64,000 nucleotides of DNA from Pyricularia pennisetigena (GCF_004337985.1 NC_043742.1:4453259-4517258); one strand, 5' to 3'. Shown: positions 20,635-33,152, numbered from the stretch's first letter. Translations and numbers: made by a program. Notes: a model not told the origin generated them from the letters alone.

Positions 20635-22420
20635 TGAACAGACAGACAGACTGGCGGCGAGGCTTGTCGGGTCTGAGGCTGAAGTGACGAGCGGACGCGA
20701 AGGAATTGGCGGTCGATCGGGGCGCGGAGCCGCTCGTCGTTCGTCGTCGCCGTCGCCGCCACGGAATCTCAAGGAAAAGCAACAGGCACTTTGCTTTTAA
20801 ATCGATTCCTACAATGCGGCTGCGGATGCGGATGTAGGGCAGTGGAGGTCTCTCTCGTTCGGTTCGATAGTAGTGCGGCTCGAAAGTTACGGTTCGAGGT
20901 CGCTAAATTGAATCAAAGTCAGGGCTGACAACTTGTTGAGTCTGAGCCAGCCGTCCTTGCTGCATTCCTTGTGGCGGCACAATGCATTGGTCGGGGGTTC
21001 CATGAGCAATGGAGCGGCGGCAACTGACACGCGCTCGCTGCTGTGGGAGATCATTTGGGGATTTCCACAGGGGACCGCGGGACTTGCTCCCAGCGGTGGG
21101 GGGCTCTTGGGCGCTTACATGGCCCCCACAACCTTGCTGCAACATGGCGCTATGCAACTTGTGGAAAGACAGCACAGGCCAGCATGGATCGCCAAGAATA
21201 GAGCCAGCACTTGTCCACCACCTATTTTGGACTAGCCTTGGCTCAGGGATCTGATGTTTGCGTTGATCTACAGGCCCTCGTTGCTCAGGACAAACAATCG
21301 AATTGAACTTCAGCGGACGGGCCTTTTGAACGCCTCATCAATGCAGTCTCGCACCCATGCCATTGGTTTCCTCTGTCCGTAGTTGGTGATTTGCTCGAAT
21401 CTTCCAGTCATATGTGCCTAGGTAAGGTAGGTAGGTAGGCTTTTTTTTTTTTTTTTTTTTTTTTTTGCAATTTCTAGGAGTTGAGCATTTCGTCTTGGCA
21501 TAAACCATCTCATGTTTATAAAACGAGCGGCACTGCTCCCTGGACCCTGGAAGCGCTTACCCAGGGTATCTTTTGCATTTTGAAATAACTCGGCCATATA
21601 TTTCCTGAATCTCGCCGATGCTCTTCTCAGGAAAATACCCGGTCTTCAACGGGCACTGGAGGGAACAGCCTGAAGTCCACAGCTGCTCCAGTCTGCATTG
21701 CAAGTTTGAAACTTGTCTAAATGGGCAAACAGCAGCCGCGCTTATCGCGTTAGATGGGAACGCTAATGTGTTCTTCCAGTTCAACACTTGCTTGTTTGCC
21801 ATTTTTTCAAGCTCTGCCATTTTTTCTTTTTTTTCAAGGCGTTTATAATGACTCGGGTTTCCATGTGTCGATCCCAGGCTGATAAATTTTTCCTCCCATT
21901 AAGTGGGTTTGTAAAGGTGGAAATAAGCAGCGAGGGTCGATTTAGCTGCATACGTTGGTATTTTGTTCAGTTTAATAACATAATTCAACGGAACGCAGGT
22001 TTTCATTTTACAAGTATAAAGGACGTATGATCCCAGGTACTAAAGGAACCACATTTTCACCTTTCGAAAAGCAGCTGTCGAAGTACCGAGGGGTCACTAC
22101 CCCGAGTAATGATGAAAATAATTTATTTACTCATTTATTTTCCGCATTTAGGCTTTTCAGACATTTTTTCTGGAAAAAGCACGTTGCTAACAATGCCTTC
22201 ATTTTGAGGGAAGACGTTTTGTTCGCAAAGGAGTCGAAGAACCGCGCCTGAGAAATGACATTCGTTTTACGCAAAAGAAAAACTTTCAGACATTTTTTTT
22301 CATGTAAACGATACAGTTTATTTCTTTTTATACAAGACAAACACTGAAAAGAAAACAGCAAATATGTGACTATTTGGTAATTTACGTGCTAGTTATAGGT
22401 CTGTAGTGGGATGTGCTTGT
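20635..22420. other. Gene-poor segment, left part
   Basis: No supported gene. It begins as the F-box gene promoter, then becomes AT-rich after about 21420, where a GTAG repeat meets a T26 run (21441-21466). Two copies of a short CTTTTCAGACATTTTTT-like word occur near 22153 and 22285, perhaps traces of an old repeat. The open frames show no family resemblance and are A/T-biased. Confidence 0.5.
21441..21466. repeat. T26 tract
   Basis: Pure T run preceded by a GTAG tetranucleotide repeat, at the left edge of the AT-rich segment. Confidence 0.95.
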
Positions 22421-22437
22421 GAACATGAAATTGCTCG

Positions 22438-22500
22438 CTTGATGTAGTGAATATCACGTCATTCTTGTATTGAAACTGTTGATATGGTGAAAGTCAATGG
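22438..22500 (+). pseudogene. Decayed copy of intron-containing tRNA-Ile(UAT)
   Basis: This stretch aligns to the functional tRNA-Ile at 22813: TGATGTAGTGAAT-ATCACGTC, ATTCTTGTAT and GATATGGTGA match the D arm, anticodon arm and the 3' end of the intron of the real gene. Several differences are G-to-A (GGTG to GATG, GGAT to GAAT, GTCG to GTCA). The acceptor and T arm are not preserved, so it cannot fold as a tRNA. It is a relic of a local duplication about 370 bases upstream, and the transitions resemble repeat-induced point mutation. Confidence 0.65.
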
Positions 22501-22812
22501 CTCTAATGGTGCTTCTCTTCATGGAAATAACAAGTTTCGCGAATATCATAACGCCACAATTATCTTGCTCGTACTTACATTCCTTCGAGGCAAGAAGCGC
22601 CTTCCCAAAGGGCGGCAAAGGAGCCTAAATAAAACAGCACACCTGCTTTACGAGAAAAAAAAAGCGTGATAAATGCTTGTATTTGCTATCATATAAGATT
22701 ATAAAGTAAGGGAAATAATAAATATTGACATTACGATATTGTTACGCGCCGGCTGCAGCCAGTACGTGACATCATATTTTCACATCTGCGGTGCGACCGT
22801 CAAGCGAACAAC

Positions 22813-22917
22813 GCTCCCATGGTGTAGTGGATTTATCACGTCGTTCTTATACTTATAGTTACCAGCTATAAATATGGTGACATGCGAAGGTCGTGGGTTC
22901 GAACCCCACTGGGAGCA
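22813..22917 (+). tRNA. tRNA-Ile(UAT) with 30-nt intron
   Basis: Acceptor GCTCCCA pairs perfectly with TGGGAGC; the discriminator is A. The D arm is GTG/CAC and the T arm GTGGG/CCCAC with TTCGAAC. The anticodon stem TCGTT/TGCGA has a G-T pair and a T-T mismatch next to the loop. Loop CTTATA gives anticodon TAT, the rare isoleucine decoder of AUA. The intron, 22852-22881, carries a TATAG/CTATA hairpin and an ATA that can pair with the anticodon, as is usual for this tRNA in fungi. A T5 run at 22922-22926 is a Pol III terminator. Confidence 0.9.
22852..22881 (+). other. tRNA-Ile intron
   Basis: Thirty bases starting one position 3' of the TAT anticodon, with an internal TATAG/CTATA stem. Boundaries are placed by the canonical position and may shift by one base. 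Confidence 0.7.
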
Positions 22918-22926
22918 AATCTTTTT

Positions 22927-25133
22927 GATTTTTGATCTTTTTTGGTTATGACTTCGAAAACTTTAGCTAACTATTTGGGGTATTGTCCCAAGTTAAAAAC
23001 AGAGAAAATAGACACATGTTGAACTTGATTAACCATTAGCGTTGTATTTACTAGACTCAGGCAGGACAACTACTTTTCCAATCTCCTTAAATATTTAATA
23101 AAATAATGCTTGCCCGTGTTTGTGAAAATTGCCTTTTTTAGATGTTTGTAAATGACGAATTGAGTCGTCGAGTGAGGCGATACCTAAGCGATATCTCCTT
23201 TGTGGGCTCCCGACCCCGTTGTCAACCACATGCAGCCTCTTTCCTGGCCCAAAGGTCAGTCTCCCATTTGGGCCCTTTTGGTTCACGCTATTCCCCGAAT
23301 GCCCATTCGTGTTCGACTTTGCTGCGGCTTTTGGCTCTCTCAGCCATCAACAGCGGACTTATTTCACAGGAGGCAACACGACTGTTTTCTCTTCTGTAAG
23401 CTTGTATTTGATATTCAGCCATCCCCACTGATAGTGAGTGATCTAGGGTAATGAAATTTATCCATGTCAATCAGATTTAGACTTTTACTATTACAATGAG
23501 CGCAGATCCCGGAAATTCAAGCCATGTTCGCAACGGCATTGCCGATTCATGGCCTATGACTACTGTAGTTACCCATCGGGGTCAACCGTATGCGTACAGC
23601 CACAGGCTGGGTTGCCTATTGTTAGACAGCAATGAGTCAAAACAAGCATATTAAAACTGGGAGTGCCAGAGGTGCAAATGCCAACCTGCTAATAAACTAC
23701 GTCAGTACCACAATATTTGTTCGCAAATCTGACTAGCGAAAGGGACGCATCGATTTCCATCGTGACAGATCCTAAGAAATACTAAATGTCTCTTTGGGCA
23801 GCTTTGCACAGATGAACTGACCGATTCGGACTTGCGTATAAAAGAGGATTTCAGGGGACTCATGACTTAGGTATAGCCCTTTTGTCCTTCGATGATCTCA
23901 GGGTTCAGTATGCAAAACGGCTGTTGTCTGCTGGCCGCAGTTCCACATAAGTGAGGGAAACGCATCTCTTTTGACGGCGCTCTTTGGGAATATGAAGCTG
24001 TAAGTACTTTGGGCGCATATAGTCGTGCTTTGCCTCAATCGGAGAGTTATATGGTCCCAGACACCTACAGAGATGCATAGGCAATAATGACTACCCGGGA
24101 TGCATACAAAGATTACGGGCTTGATTCGTAAAAAAAAAAAAAAAAAAAAAAAAGAAACAACGATATCTCGATAGCCTTTCCTATTTTATCGCCGGCCAGG
24201 CCTTTTTTTCAGCAAAGCTCTGTTTATATTATGCCCATCTGGGCTCTTTAAACACCATGGTTCTGACACAGTATAGAGTATCGATTTCGCGATACTGTCT
24301 CGTATTGCTCAAAGACCTAGTCTCACGATTTACAAGTCCACATAGTTCCCTGTATAACCATATTACTCACCAAATAAAAACAAATCAAGTTTTCCACCAT
24401 TATTGCCCTTTTAGAAACGGTCATTGCCGCTACCCCTGTTGACCTACATATTGATCAAAAGGGCTCGGTCTAGGATTGCCGTCCGGGCCCCTCTTCCGGA
24501 ACCGATGTCTCAACAGCCCTCGCCATCTGGATACACACCCCCCGGGTCCCAAAGAGCCACATCAAATAGTGACACACGCTTTGGAACATTGCCCAAGGAA
24601 GGCAAGAGTGAGGAGGAAGTATATGATAGTTGCTATAAAGGGCTGCGTAGAGTTTACCGGGCAACACAAGAGGTGTGCCCAAGAATGCACGGCTACGGCG
24701 AAGCTCATTGCTCGCCAACGAAACCTGCCCCCCCTTGACTAGCCCGACAGCAGAGACGGCAGCGGCCATTGCTTGATCCAAGTTCAGTCACCGCCGCAGG
24801 TGCACGCAGATATGATGGGCTTGAATCGTGGATAGCTTTCTAAAAATACCCATGTAGATCATTACCTGGATTTGTACTCACGGCCAGGCCGACGAACAAA
24901 TCGTGGCAATTTATAGTTATCTAGGTAGCTAGTCTGCTTTTGCCATGAATTTTTCATCATGAGCACCAGGGTCTTGAATGTTTTTCCAAGGTATATAGGG
25001 TATGTTGGCATATGTACCGTCCTGATCTTTTGTGAAACACTCTTCTTCACTCCAAGCAATATAACATGTTCACTCGTTGAAATCACTTTTCCTCAAACAA
25101 CCCAGATCACGTTTTGACTTTTTAAGATCGATC

Positions 25134-25135
<2 letters not shown>
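22927..25135. other. Gene-poor segment, right part
   Basis: No supported gene. It contains an A24 run at 24130-24153, and open frames under about 105 residues that show no family resemblance. The right end is the promoter of the small secreted protein gene. Confidence 0.5.
24130..24153. repeat. A24 tract
   Basis: Pure A run inside the gene-poor segment. Confidence 0.95.

Positions 25136-25167
<32 letters not shown>
25136..25167. repeat. A32 tract
   Basis: Pure A run ending 20 bases before the start codon of the small secreted protein, so probably part of its leader or core promoter. Confidence 0.95.
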
Positions 25168-25168
<1 letters not shown>

Positions 25169-25187
25169 AACGACAATAATAGTAATA

Positions 25188-25718
25188 ATGAAGAATTTCA
25201 CAATACTCGCCGTTTTCGCCATGGTCAGCGCCGCAGCCGCAAAACCCGTCGACCCCATCATCGACCACGACGGCTCTTCTGGACCTATCTCCCATCATGG
25301 ACTTGCTCGAACCCGACAAGGCAAGTTCTCTGGATCCGGGACAGAAAAGCCCAGCGGAGGCTCGTATGTTGAGCGGCGGTCACCTGGAAGCTTCTTCTCT
25401 TCCCTGAAAGGCACGCCCAAAGCAGCCTCGCAACCTGCGAAGCAGGCCCCACTCCCAAAAAAGATGCCCGAAGATATAGATACACGCGATCCAGATGCTT
25501 TCATGAAATGGTGCGTACCCGAGTGCAAAAGTCACGTCACCGCCGTGGTTAGTCTTGAGGTCGTGATCAACGAAGAGACAAGCCGACGTATCGACAATGA
25601 ATGCCAAACCAAATGCCGTAATAAATTAGCCGAATTCGCTCTCTCTGCTGGGGACGCTACGAACGCCGCCACTGAGAAAGCCCTTCTTGAGCAAGCCGAT
25701 AGGCAACGCCATGCATAA
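25188..25718 (+). CDS. Small secreted protein with twin CX3C motif
   Basis: Single exon, 176 residues, family not recognised. Residues 1-18 are a clear signal peptide (MKNFTILAVFAMVSAAAA) with cleavage expected near Ala18/Lys19. Residues 19-105 are low in complexity, rich in Ser, Gly, Pro and Lys, with a possible Kex2 site after ERR (62-64). The only cysteines in the mature part are C109, C113, C139 and C143, two CX3C pairs 25 residues apart in predicted helices, which could make a disulfide-clamped helical hairpin. Size, secretion and cysteine pattern fit a candidate secreted effector or extracellular small protein; no activity can be read from the sequence. The start codon lies 20 bases after an A32 tract and is the first ATG of the frame to begin a signal peptide; a longer frame from 25077 would translate the A tract as poly-Lys. 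Confidence 0.75.
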   Translation: MKNFTILAVFAMVSAAAAKPVDPIIDHDGSSGPISHHGLARTRQGKFSGSGTEKPSGGSYVERRSPGSFFSSLKGTPKAASQPAKQAPLPKKMPEDIDTRDPDAFMKWCVPECKSHVTAVVSLEVVINEETSRRIDNECQTKCRNKLAEFALSAGDATNAATEKALLEQADRQRHA

Positions 25719-26281
25719 CTCACTCGGCAAGCGGCTCTTGGGTGGCGGCCTGGGGGTTGGCGATCTAAGTGGAAGCCTTTGTGTAGTGCGTACTTGTAAA
25801 TATATACCTCAATAAAGCGTCTTTGTGTGCAGACACTTTTGTTGGGATTTCTGGCTGGCATTTTGTCCTTTTTGGTCAGTTGAACATCTTCGTAGCGAAC
25901 AAACCGAAATATACGTTGGTATCCCATTTGTTCATTCTATTATATATCGTAGATGAAGATATATTCCATTGGGACTAAGTCGTATACTGTCCGAACGAGG
26001 TGACATCTTAACCCGGGAGATTATATATAATGGCCAGATTTGACTGTCGATACCCTTGGCTAAATAAATACCACTCGGATACCTCTGCTTGATAAGCAAC
26101 ACAATCTGGCAATTTCCAGCTTGTTAACCGTTGCCCTGTCCCACATTCCATTGAAGTCTATCCTGGCGAGCTGTTGATGCCTAGCATCTTTCAATACTGC
26201 CTTGAAACCTCAATGTCAGGTAGAGAGATAGACTGCTACATAGCCAATCAGGTCGAATTGTGTTGTCATTACGGTTAGCGA
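25719..26281. other. Convergent intergenic region
   Basis: AT-rich gap between the secreted-protein gene and the Slh1 helicase 3' end. An AATAAA-like signal lies at about 25811-25816 on the plus strand. No gene is supported. Confidence 0.6.
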
Positions 26282-29200
26282 TTACTTCTTGTTTATACCA
26301 TCGACACTAGGCAAGGCCGGCACCTGTATACTAGTACGGTACTCCAACCCCAAATAAGCGTCGCTGACAACAATCAGGTCCAGTTTCCTCCCTTCTCTGC
26401 CAGCAATACTCTGGGGATCCGGATCAGGGAGCCTGATGACGGCTTTTGCAGTAAGCCTCGTCCCCATACCTATTGCCGAAGACCCTGTTCCCTTACCACC
26501 TGCTCCCTTATCACCTGAGCTCTGGCCCCCTGACCAACCCACGCGCTTGACGGCGACGACATCATCGGTTGCAATGTCGCCGACGAGAACCAACCAGCCC
26601 TCAGTCTGTGGCTTGGGATACTTTGGCGCATATACTCTTGCTTCACGGTCCACCAAAGGATTGGCTCGCCGCAGAACCACAGAGAAAGATGCAGCCGTGA
26701 TATCCTCGACTTTAACGGCAAGGTCTGGAAGCATTGATACAGCCTTCCGAAACCTATTCTGTTGGCTAGCCGGAACGCCCAGATCCTTGAAAATACTATC
26801 TAGTTGTTTGTTTGGCAAGCTTGCCAGCTTTCCCAGCGTCATGTTCGCCTTGTTGCCCTTGGTGGCAAGCGATTCAGGTTCAAGCCCTGGCAGGATCGCC
26901 AAGGGGGAATCGGTAGGCCAACGAGCCGACTTGATGCACTGAAGTAGCTTGATCATCTCGAGGCAACTTGAAAGGTGTCCAAGCTCCGTCAAAACGTCGA
27001 CTGAGGCCTGGATAATTCGGATTGCTTGATCGAGAACGCTGGTTTGATCGCCGACGTAATCCGTGATTGGGAGAGGGATTCGTGACATGTGCGCCTGCAG
27101 CAAAAGAAAAGCCTTTACATGCGGGTCCCACATTGGCAAGCCTCCAAACAGATCGGTAGGAATGGGCAGTGCCTTGGAGAGCTCGATATTTATGAGGTCT
27201 TCGTTGTGTCTGACAGGCAGCTCGTCATACTCAACAGCTCGGCACATCCACGAGAGGACGTCGGCAAATGTAGCACCAGGTTTCGCATACTTGACGAGGC
27301 TCCGGATGGTCTTGTGGGAGAGGTAATAGTAACTCATGATCTTCCCGAGCGGTGTAGGATCGACGTCGCCGTTGGGGTAGACCTCGACACACTTGGAGGC
27401 GGCAAGCTCGTCGAGGGAGCTATCGATCATAGAGATGATATAGTCATTGGCAGCCTGTTGTGCTGCTATGCTAGTTTGTTCCTCGGCTGGTATCTCCAGG
27501 CCGTAATAGGATGGATTCTTGTGCAGTCGGCGGAAGAAAAAGGTCCAGGTAAGATAGTCGAGTGCATCTTGCTTCGTGATTATGGTTTCGGCAGAGATTT
27601 CGGCGCACAAGTGATTGTCCAAAACGGTGTGCAGGGAACTCTCGACAGGGAATCCAGTGTGCAGGAAGTGCTTATAAAAGTCCTTCTTGGAGTCCTGAGT
27701 GAAGATTCGGGCCACACCGGAATTATCGAACTGCGGTCGGCCGGCTCGTCCGAGCATCTGGAGCACGTCGGTCAAGTCCATGTCCTTATAGCCTTCGATC
27801 TTGGCGTCGTAAAATTGCGTGCCCTTGACGACGACGAGGTGCGCCGGAAGATTGACGCCCCATGCCAGCGTGCTGGTGGCCACGAGAATCTGTATCTTGT
27901 TGTTAAGGAACAGCTCCTCGGCTAGCTGTCTATCTGACTCCACAAGACCCGCGTGGTGCAGCCCAATGCCGAAGCTGATGGCCTCCTTCAGGGCGTCATC
28001 CTTGATGCGCGCCAGGTTCAGCTGCAAGTCGTCCTCATCCATGTTGAGAAAGCGCCTCGGGTTGTCTTCCATGCCGCACATATTGATGAGATCCTTCGCG
28101 GTGAGTCGCGTCTGACGACGAGACGGCACAAAGACGATGACAGGCTTGGTCGGGCTGTGGTTTTTGACCGCAAGAAACGTGGGCCGATTCATGGACTGCA
28201 TTAGAGGACAGAACCCTCGAACCTCGGGGAAGCCGTCAATATAGAGCTCCAGTGGCACTGGCCGCACCGAATGCCTGAAGTTGAAGAGTCCTTCTTTGAC
28301 TCCCAGCCAGTTGCCAAGGTCTGTCGCGTTTGCACAGGCTGTCGACATTCCAAGCAGGCGGACCGAGTTTTTGGTTGACGCAGCAATGTAATTCATACGC
28401 GAGACAATGATTTCGAGAATGGGGCCACGGTCACCAGCCAGCAGATGGATCTCGTCGATGATTACCAAGCTGACTTGGCGGACGTAGCCTCTTGTCTGCC
28501 AGCTACGTGAGATTCCGTCCCACTTCTCGGGAGTTGTGATGATTACGTCTGCATCTTTGATGGTCCGCGTATCTGGAGTGTTGTCACCCGTCAACTCGAC
28601 GAGTTTGAGACCCATCGGCCGGGCTAGACGAGCACCCCAGTCCTTGACTCGCTCGCGGACGAGAGCCTTCATGGGTGCGATATAGACTACCTTGGAGCCG
28701 GGGCGTTCCCGAAAGGCCCACCACATGGCCAATTCAGCAGCTACTGTCTTGCCGCTGCCGGTCGGTGACCCCAGGAGGACGTTTGCCGGGGTGTGGTATA
28801 GGGTGTGGAATATCTGCGTCTGCATCGGGTTGAAATACTGGAAGCGCTGAGCATAGACGTGCTCCAAAATTGGATTCTTCAGAGCAGTGATGGGAAGCGG
28901 CTGAAGGTTGAGTAGATCCGTGTAGACGCTCTCGGTGTCGGGTCTAATGAGGTGCTGAAACGACACCGGAGTTACCGTCTCAGCACCGAGCCACCTGTCG
29001 GAAACCGCGCGGACGTAAATTTGGGTGGGAAGAGGGTCGGACAACGGTATGGTAAAGTTTAACTCATGATCGTCGTACAGCTTCCTACGGCTGAGGATGA
29101 AGAACTCGTGGTGATAGATCTCGGAAGTTTCCGAGTTTTCAACCCAAATATAAAAAGACTCGGAAGTGCCGTGAAGTCGATCGTTCCACCGGAAGTCGGG

Positions 29201-32200
29201 CGTGATGAAGAGACGGATACGTAGGACATCTCGATTCAGAGGTGCAATTTCGGCCTCGACGCTCACTGTCGGAAAGTTGCTGATCATGTTGGCCAACTTG
29301 GTTCCCGCGCCATGGTTGTGAACCAAGCCGCCTATCTCTGCCGGCTCCATGTCTCTCATGGCCTCAACACTGAGCGAGTCCTTGGAATCGAGCTGGTTCA
29401 GGACAGGCTTTGGCAGCTCGAACTGGTGAAGAGGGTGTTGGAAAGGCCAGACCCGTTTCTCGATGGACTTTGCCAGGGTGAGGAGTACCAGACACTGGTG
29501 GCCCCAGCGGCGGTTGAGGGCGATCATGAAGATGGCCCTGCAAATCCTTCCGGCTTGCTGAGCTACGTAGTTTAGATCGTTGCCAAGGGCAAAATCTTCC
29601 GGCTGAACCTTGGAAATGTAGGCCTGTAGAAGAATGTTGGTCTTGGCTTGAGGGGTGTCGATACCTCCTGCCACGTCGCAAGGCACAGCCGCCCGGTTGT
29701 CTTTCATCCTCGTCAACTCCTTCGCCTCGCTGTCTCTAGACTGGATATTGTCAAACTCTCCACTCATAGCAATCATCTTGAGCACGTCGGCCTCGGTGGC
29801 GTACGGACTCATCATGGTGTTGAAGACTTGGATGCTAGTGTGGAGAATGTAATACTGGCTGGCAATGCGACCAATATCCTTGCTTCGTAGTTCTTCGGTA
29901 GTCTCATTGAAAATCACCATCTGGCACTTCTGCAAAGTCCTGGCAGCTTGTATGGCGAGTTGTCTTCTTCTCTGTACAAGCTCCGGGTCTTCTTCAAACT
30001 CAGCCCAGCTGATGCCATACGCCATTGGATTCTTTCTCATTCGCACGTAGAGGTAGGAATAACCAATCCATTGGACCGCCTCTGGGATCGAAGTGACGGT
30101 TCCCAGAGCAATCTCGGCGTTGAGGTTATCGACCAGCTTGGACGAAAAGCGGGATTCGATCGGTAGCTGGTCTGTCACGGCTGTGAGATAATGAGGAAGC
30201 TTGTCGGCTGTTGTGCAAATCATTCCGATACCGGTGTCCTCAAACTGAGGCCGACCAGCACGTCCAAAGATCTGCAAGACGTCCAAGATTCCGAGATCAA
30301 CGAACTTGCCCTCCTGCGCGCTGTATACTTGGGTTCCTTTGATGACAACTGCTGCCGCCGGCAAGTTTACACCCCATGCAAGCGTGGCCGTACAGCAAAG
30401 AACTTTGAGGACACCCTCCGCAAAGAGTCTCTCCATGAGGTTGCGGTCCGATCGCGTCATACCGGCATGGTGGATTCCCATTCCTTTTGGGACCAGATCT
30501 CGAAGCTCTCTAGCCTTGCAGGTCTTCATATCGCGTATGGCGGCATCGTACTTGGGGTGCATGCTCGGATCAAACAGTTCGAGACAAGCTTGGTCGACGG
30601 CCCTTTCGTGTAGCATCTTGGCGGTTTGCAGCGTATCTCTTCTGGAGTGCACAAACACCATGACCTGGTGGTCCTTTTCTAGCATTTCCCTTACTTTGTC
30701 GAATGCAACTTGGTCAAGGTTTTCCCTGGATTGCTTTGTTCCAGCCTTTCCTTTGACCCCAATAAAATGCTGCTCCAAAGGAACTGGGCGGAAGGACGCG
30801 TCAAAATAAAAGAGGCCCTGCATACGGTTGACTTTTAGGAAGTCGGCAACGTCGATAAAGTTGGGAAGGGTAGCACTCAGTCCAACAATGCGGATGAGAG
30901 ACTGTGTGCTTTCCACTTGCCTTTCCGTCCTGGCCACCAAGGACTCTAGGACGGCGCCTCGCTCGTCGTGAAGCATATGTACCTCATCAATAATCAGTAG
31001 CCTGACCTTTTGAACAAGTTCTGTATCCCCTGTCCCCTTTCTCGTTACGACATCCCATTTCTCAGGGGTTGTAACGATTATTTGTGTTTGCACAATCTCG
31101 GTCTTGGTGAGGTGCATATCACCAGTGTACTCCCGACAGCGGATTCCAAGCCAGGCGAGTCGTTTGCCAAGCTTCTCAGTAATCTCGGCGGCCAAAGCCT
31201 TCATGGGTGCCACATATACAATCTTGAAGTCCTCCGTGTGGACGGCAAAGTCCGTTGCGGTAGAATTTTCGAGAGGGTTCGGTGTAACATATTGGCCGAT
31301 TGCATGCAATATTGTGAGCATGGCAGCGTCGGTTTTGCCCTACACCTGGTTAGTAAACGAGATCGAGATGGTCTAGCATCGGGACACTTACCGCTCCTGT
31401 GGGAGCGCAAACAAGCATGTTTTCATTTGTCTTGTAGGCGATTGGATATACAAGACTTTGCATGCGATTGAGTGTTTGGTAACCCTTGAAAGTTCGCCTG
31501 CATAGACCGTCGAGGTCTGATATTTTGACCAAAGTCTGTCCCGGCCAAAGGCCTCCGGGCTTGCCTGCTGGGACAAAGTACTCCTCATACTTGGGAAACT
31601 CCAACCTCTGACTTCCAACAGGTAGAGCAAACCGCTTTCCTGCGTGGCTCAAGGAGTTGCCGGCACTAAAGGCTCTATACACATGTGGGTATTGGGGCTC
31701 TTTCGATACGCCTGTTGCTAGAGCCGCGTTTTTGTGTTTGAAGTCTTGCTGGCGTAAAGCATCCTCTCTTTGTGATTTGTTGAGCAGCCGGGTGCCGCCG
31801 GGCCCTACGAAGGCTGCGTCTCCTGATCCTAAGGCGGCAGCGGCACCGGAGACCTCCTTGCGGTGGGATATAAGATCTATAACAAAATCCAAGTCATCAA
31901 ACCCAATCAAGTCTGTCAATGATGACTGCAGCTCTTCTTCGGATCTGCTCGAGTCCAGAAACGTCAAGATCTGGTCTTGTAGGTGACTTGAAAAGAGCCC
32001 GCCTTTCCTAGAGGCAACCTCATCGCACTTTGTCATCAGCCACCTAAGACCATACGGTGTGTCTGGGAGCCCATCGCCGTTTGGGAAGTCATCTAAATAA
32101 TCGTTGTCGTCAAAGTCGATCTCATTAAGTTCCTCGTCGGAGATGAAATCCCAAACATCATGGCCATCCATGCCAGAGCTCATTGGAGAGGAAAAGTTGT

Positions 32201-32345
32201 CCTGGTCATCCTCGTCATCACCATTCGCCAAGACGCTGGTATTTTGCGCGAAGTTATCCGGCAGACCCAGGGCCGCAATAGCAGCTTTCATGGTGTCGAC
32301 CTGGTCCCGCCATTGCGTAATTTTATCGCTGATGTGGTCCGGCAT
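26282..32345 (-). CDS. slh1: Ski2-like tandem helicase Slh1/ASCC3
   Basis: Two exons, 32345-31392 and 31339-26282, give 2003 residues. The 52-nt intron (GTAAGT, branch TACTAAC, acceptor TGTAG) splits the first Walker A box as APTGA/GKTD. Residues 1-310 form an N-terminal acidic region. Cassette 1 has GKT at 319-321 and DEVH at 436-439; cassette 2 has GSPTGSGKT near 1178 and DEIH near 1280. Each is followed by a winged-helix and Sec63-type unit. Both cassettes keep intact ATPase motifs and the length is near yeast Slh1 (1967), which favours Slh1/ASCC3 over Brr2, where the second cassette is degenerate and the protein longer. Slh1 works in the ribosome-quality-control trigger complex that splits collided ribosomes. 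The gene is divergent from ykt6. Confidence 0.9.
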
Positions 32346-33152
32346 CCTGGTGGGAAACAATTTGTTATAGCGTGACAGTCACACCCAACACATGCCACAA
32401 CTGTAGCTGGAGGTGTTTGGATTGGCTTGTTGGGGTTTTCAATGACAGTGGAGGCCGAGTATGAAAAGGAACCAACGTCAAGAAGCCAGGCGTTTTATGG
32501 GGGTAAAGGGCTCTAGGTTTGATTGATGTTCGATGAATCAACTCGAGTCACTCTGTAGCTTCGGTTGAATATCCTTGGAAGTCTCCACCTTGATGACGAT
32601 TTTGGATATAGCTGCCTGGAATATGATGGATGCCAACTCCAGACTTCTATCACCAAAATTCGATTATGAAGTTGCTGCTTCAACTCGGTCTGCAAGCAAA
32701 TTGGTCTCCAAAGGGAGCCGCGTTCAAGACCCTCCAATTTTCCCGGGCATCATACAGCTTCAACGCCGACCCCGCCATAATAGGGTGGAGTCAATTCTAA
32801 ACGGCCGCGGCAGGGGCGGCGCGCTTCCCCAACCGCCTTTGGAAGCCCAGTATCCGCCCCCCACCACCACTGTAACGATTACGGCCAGTGAATCCATGTG
32901 ACGCCAACCTCGAAAAGGCGATCGCGTTACGGACTTCTGCTCACACCCGATTATCTAGTGAACCCCTTTTGCATCCCCATTCTTCAGCCTGCGACGTCCT
33001 TTGAATCCCCAGCCCGTTTCGACTCACAACCAACTTCGCTCCTCGAAAACCTAAAGCCGCGAACTTTATTCACCACTCCTAAACCCCTAGCTTGAACGAC
33101 ACCACCCCGCCAAACGTCCGTTGACCGACTCTCCCACATCGATACCGGCACC
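32346..33152. promoter_or_regulatory. Divergent slh1/ykt6 promoter region
   Basis: 807 bases between two start codons. The part near ykt6 is C-rich with few purines, like a 5' leader. Short open frames on both strands show no family resemblance, so no gene is called. Confidence 0.5.

Noticed and set aside
20933..21254. Overlapping 80-100 codon frames upstream of the F-box gene
   Set aside because: Mutually overlapping in several frames with no family resemblance.
29312..31471. Several plus-strand frames antisense to slh1
   Set aside because: Mirror translations of a strongly conserved helicase.
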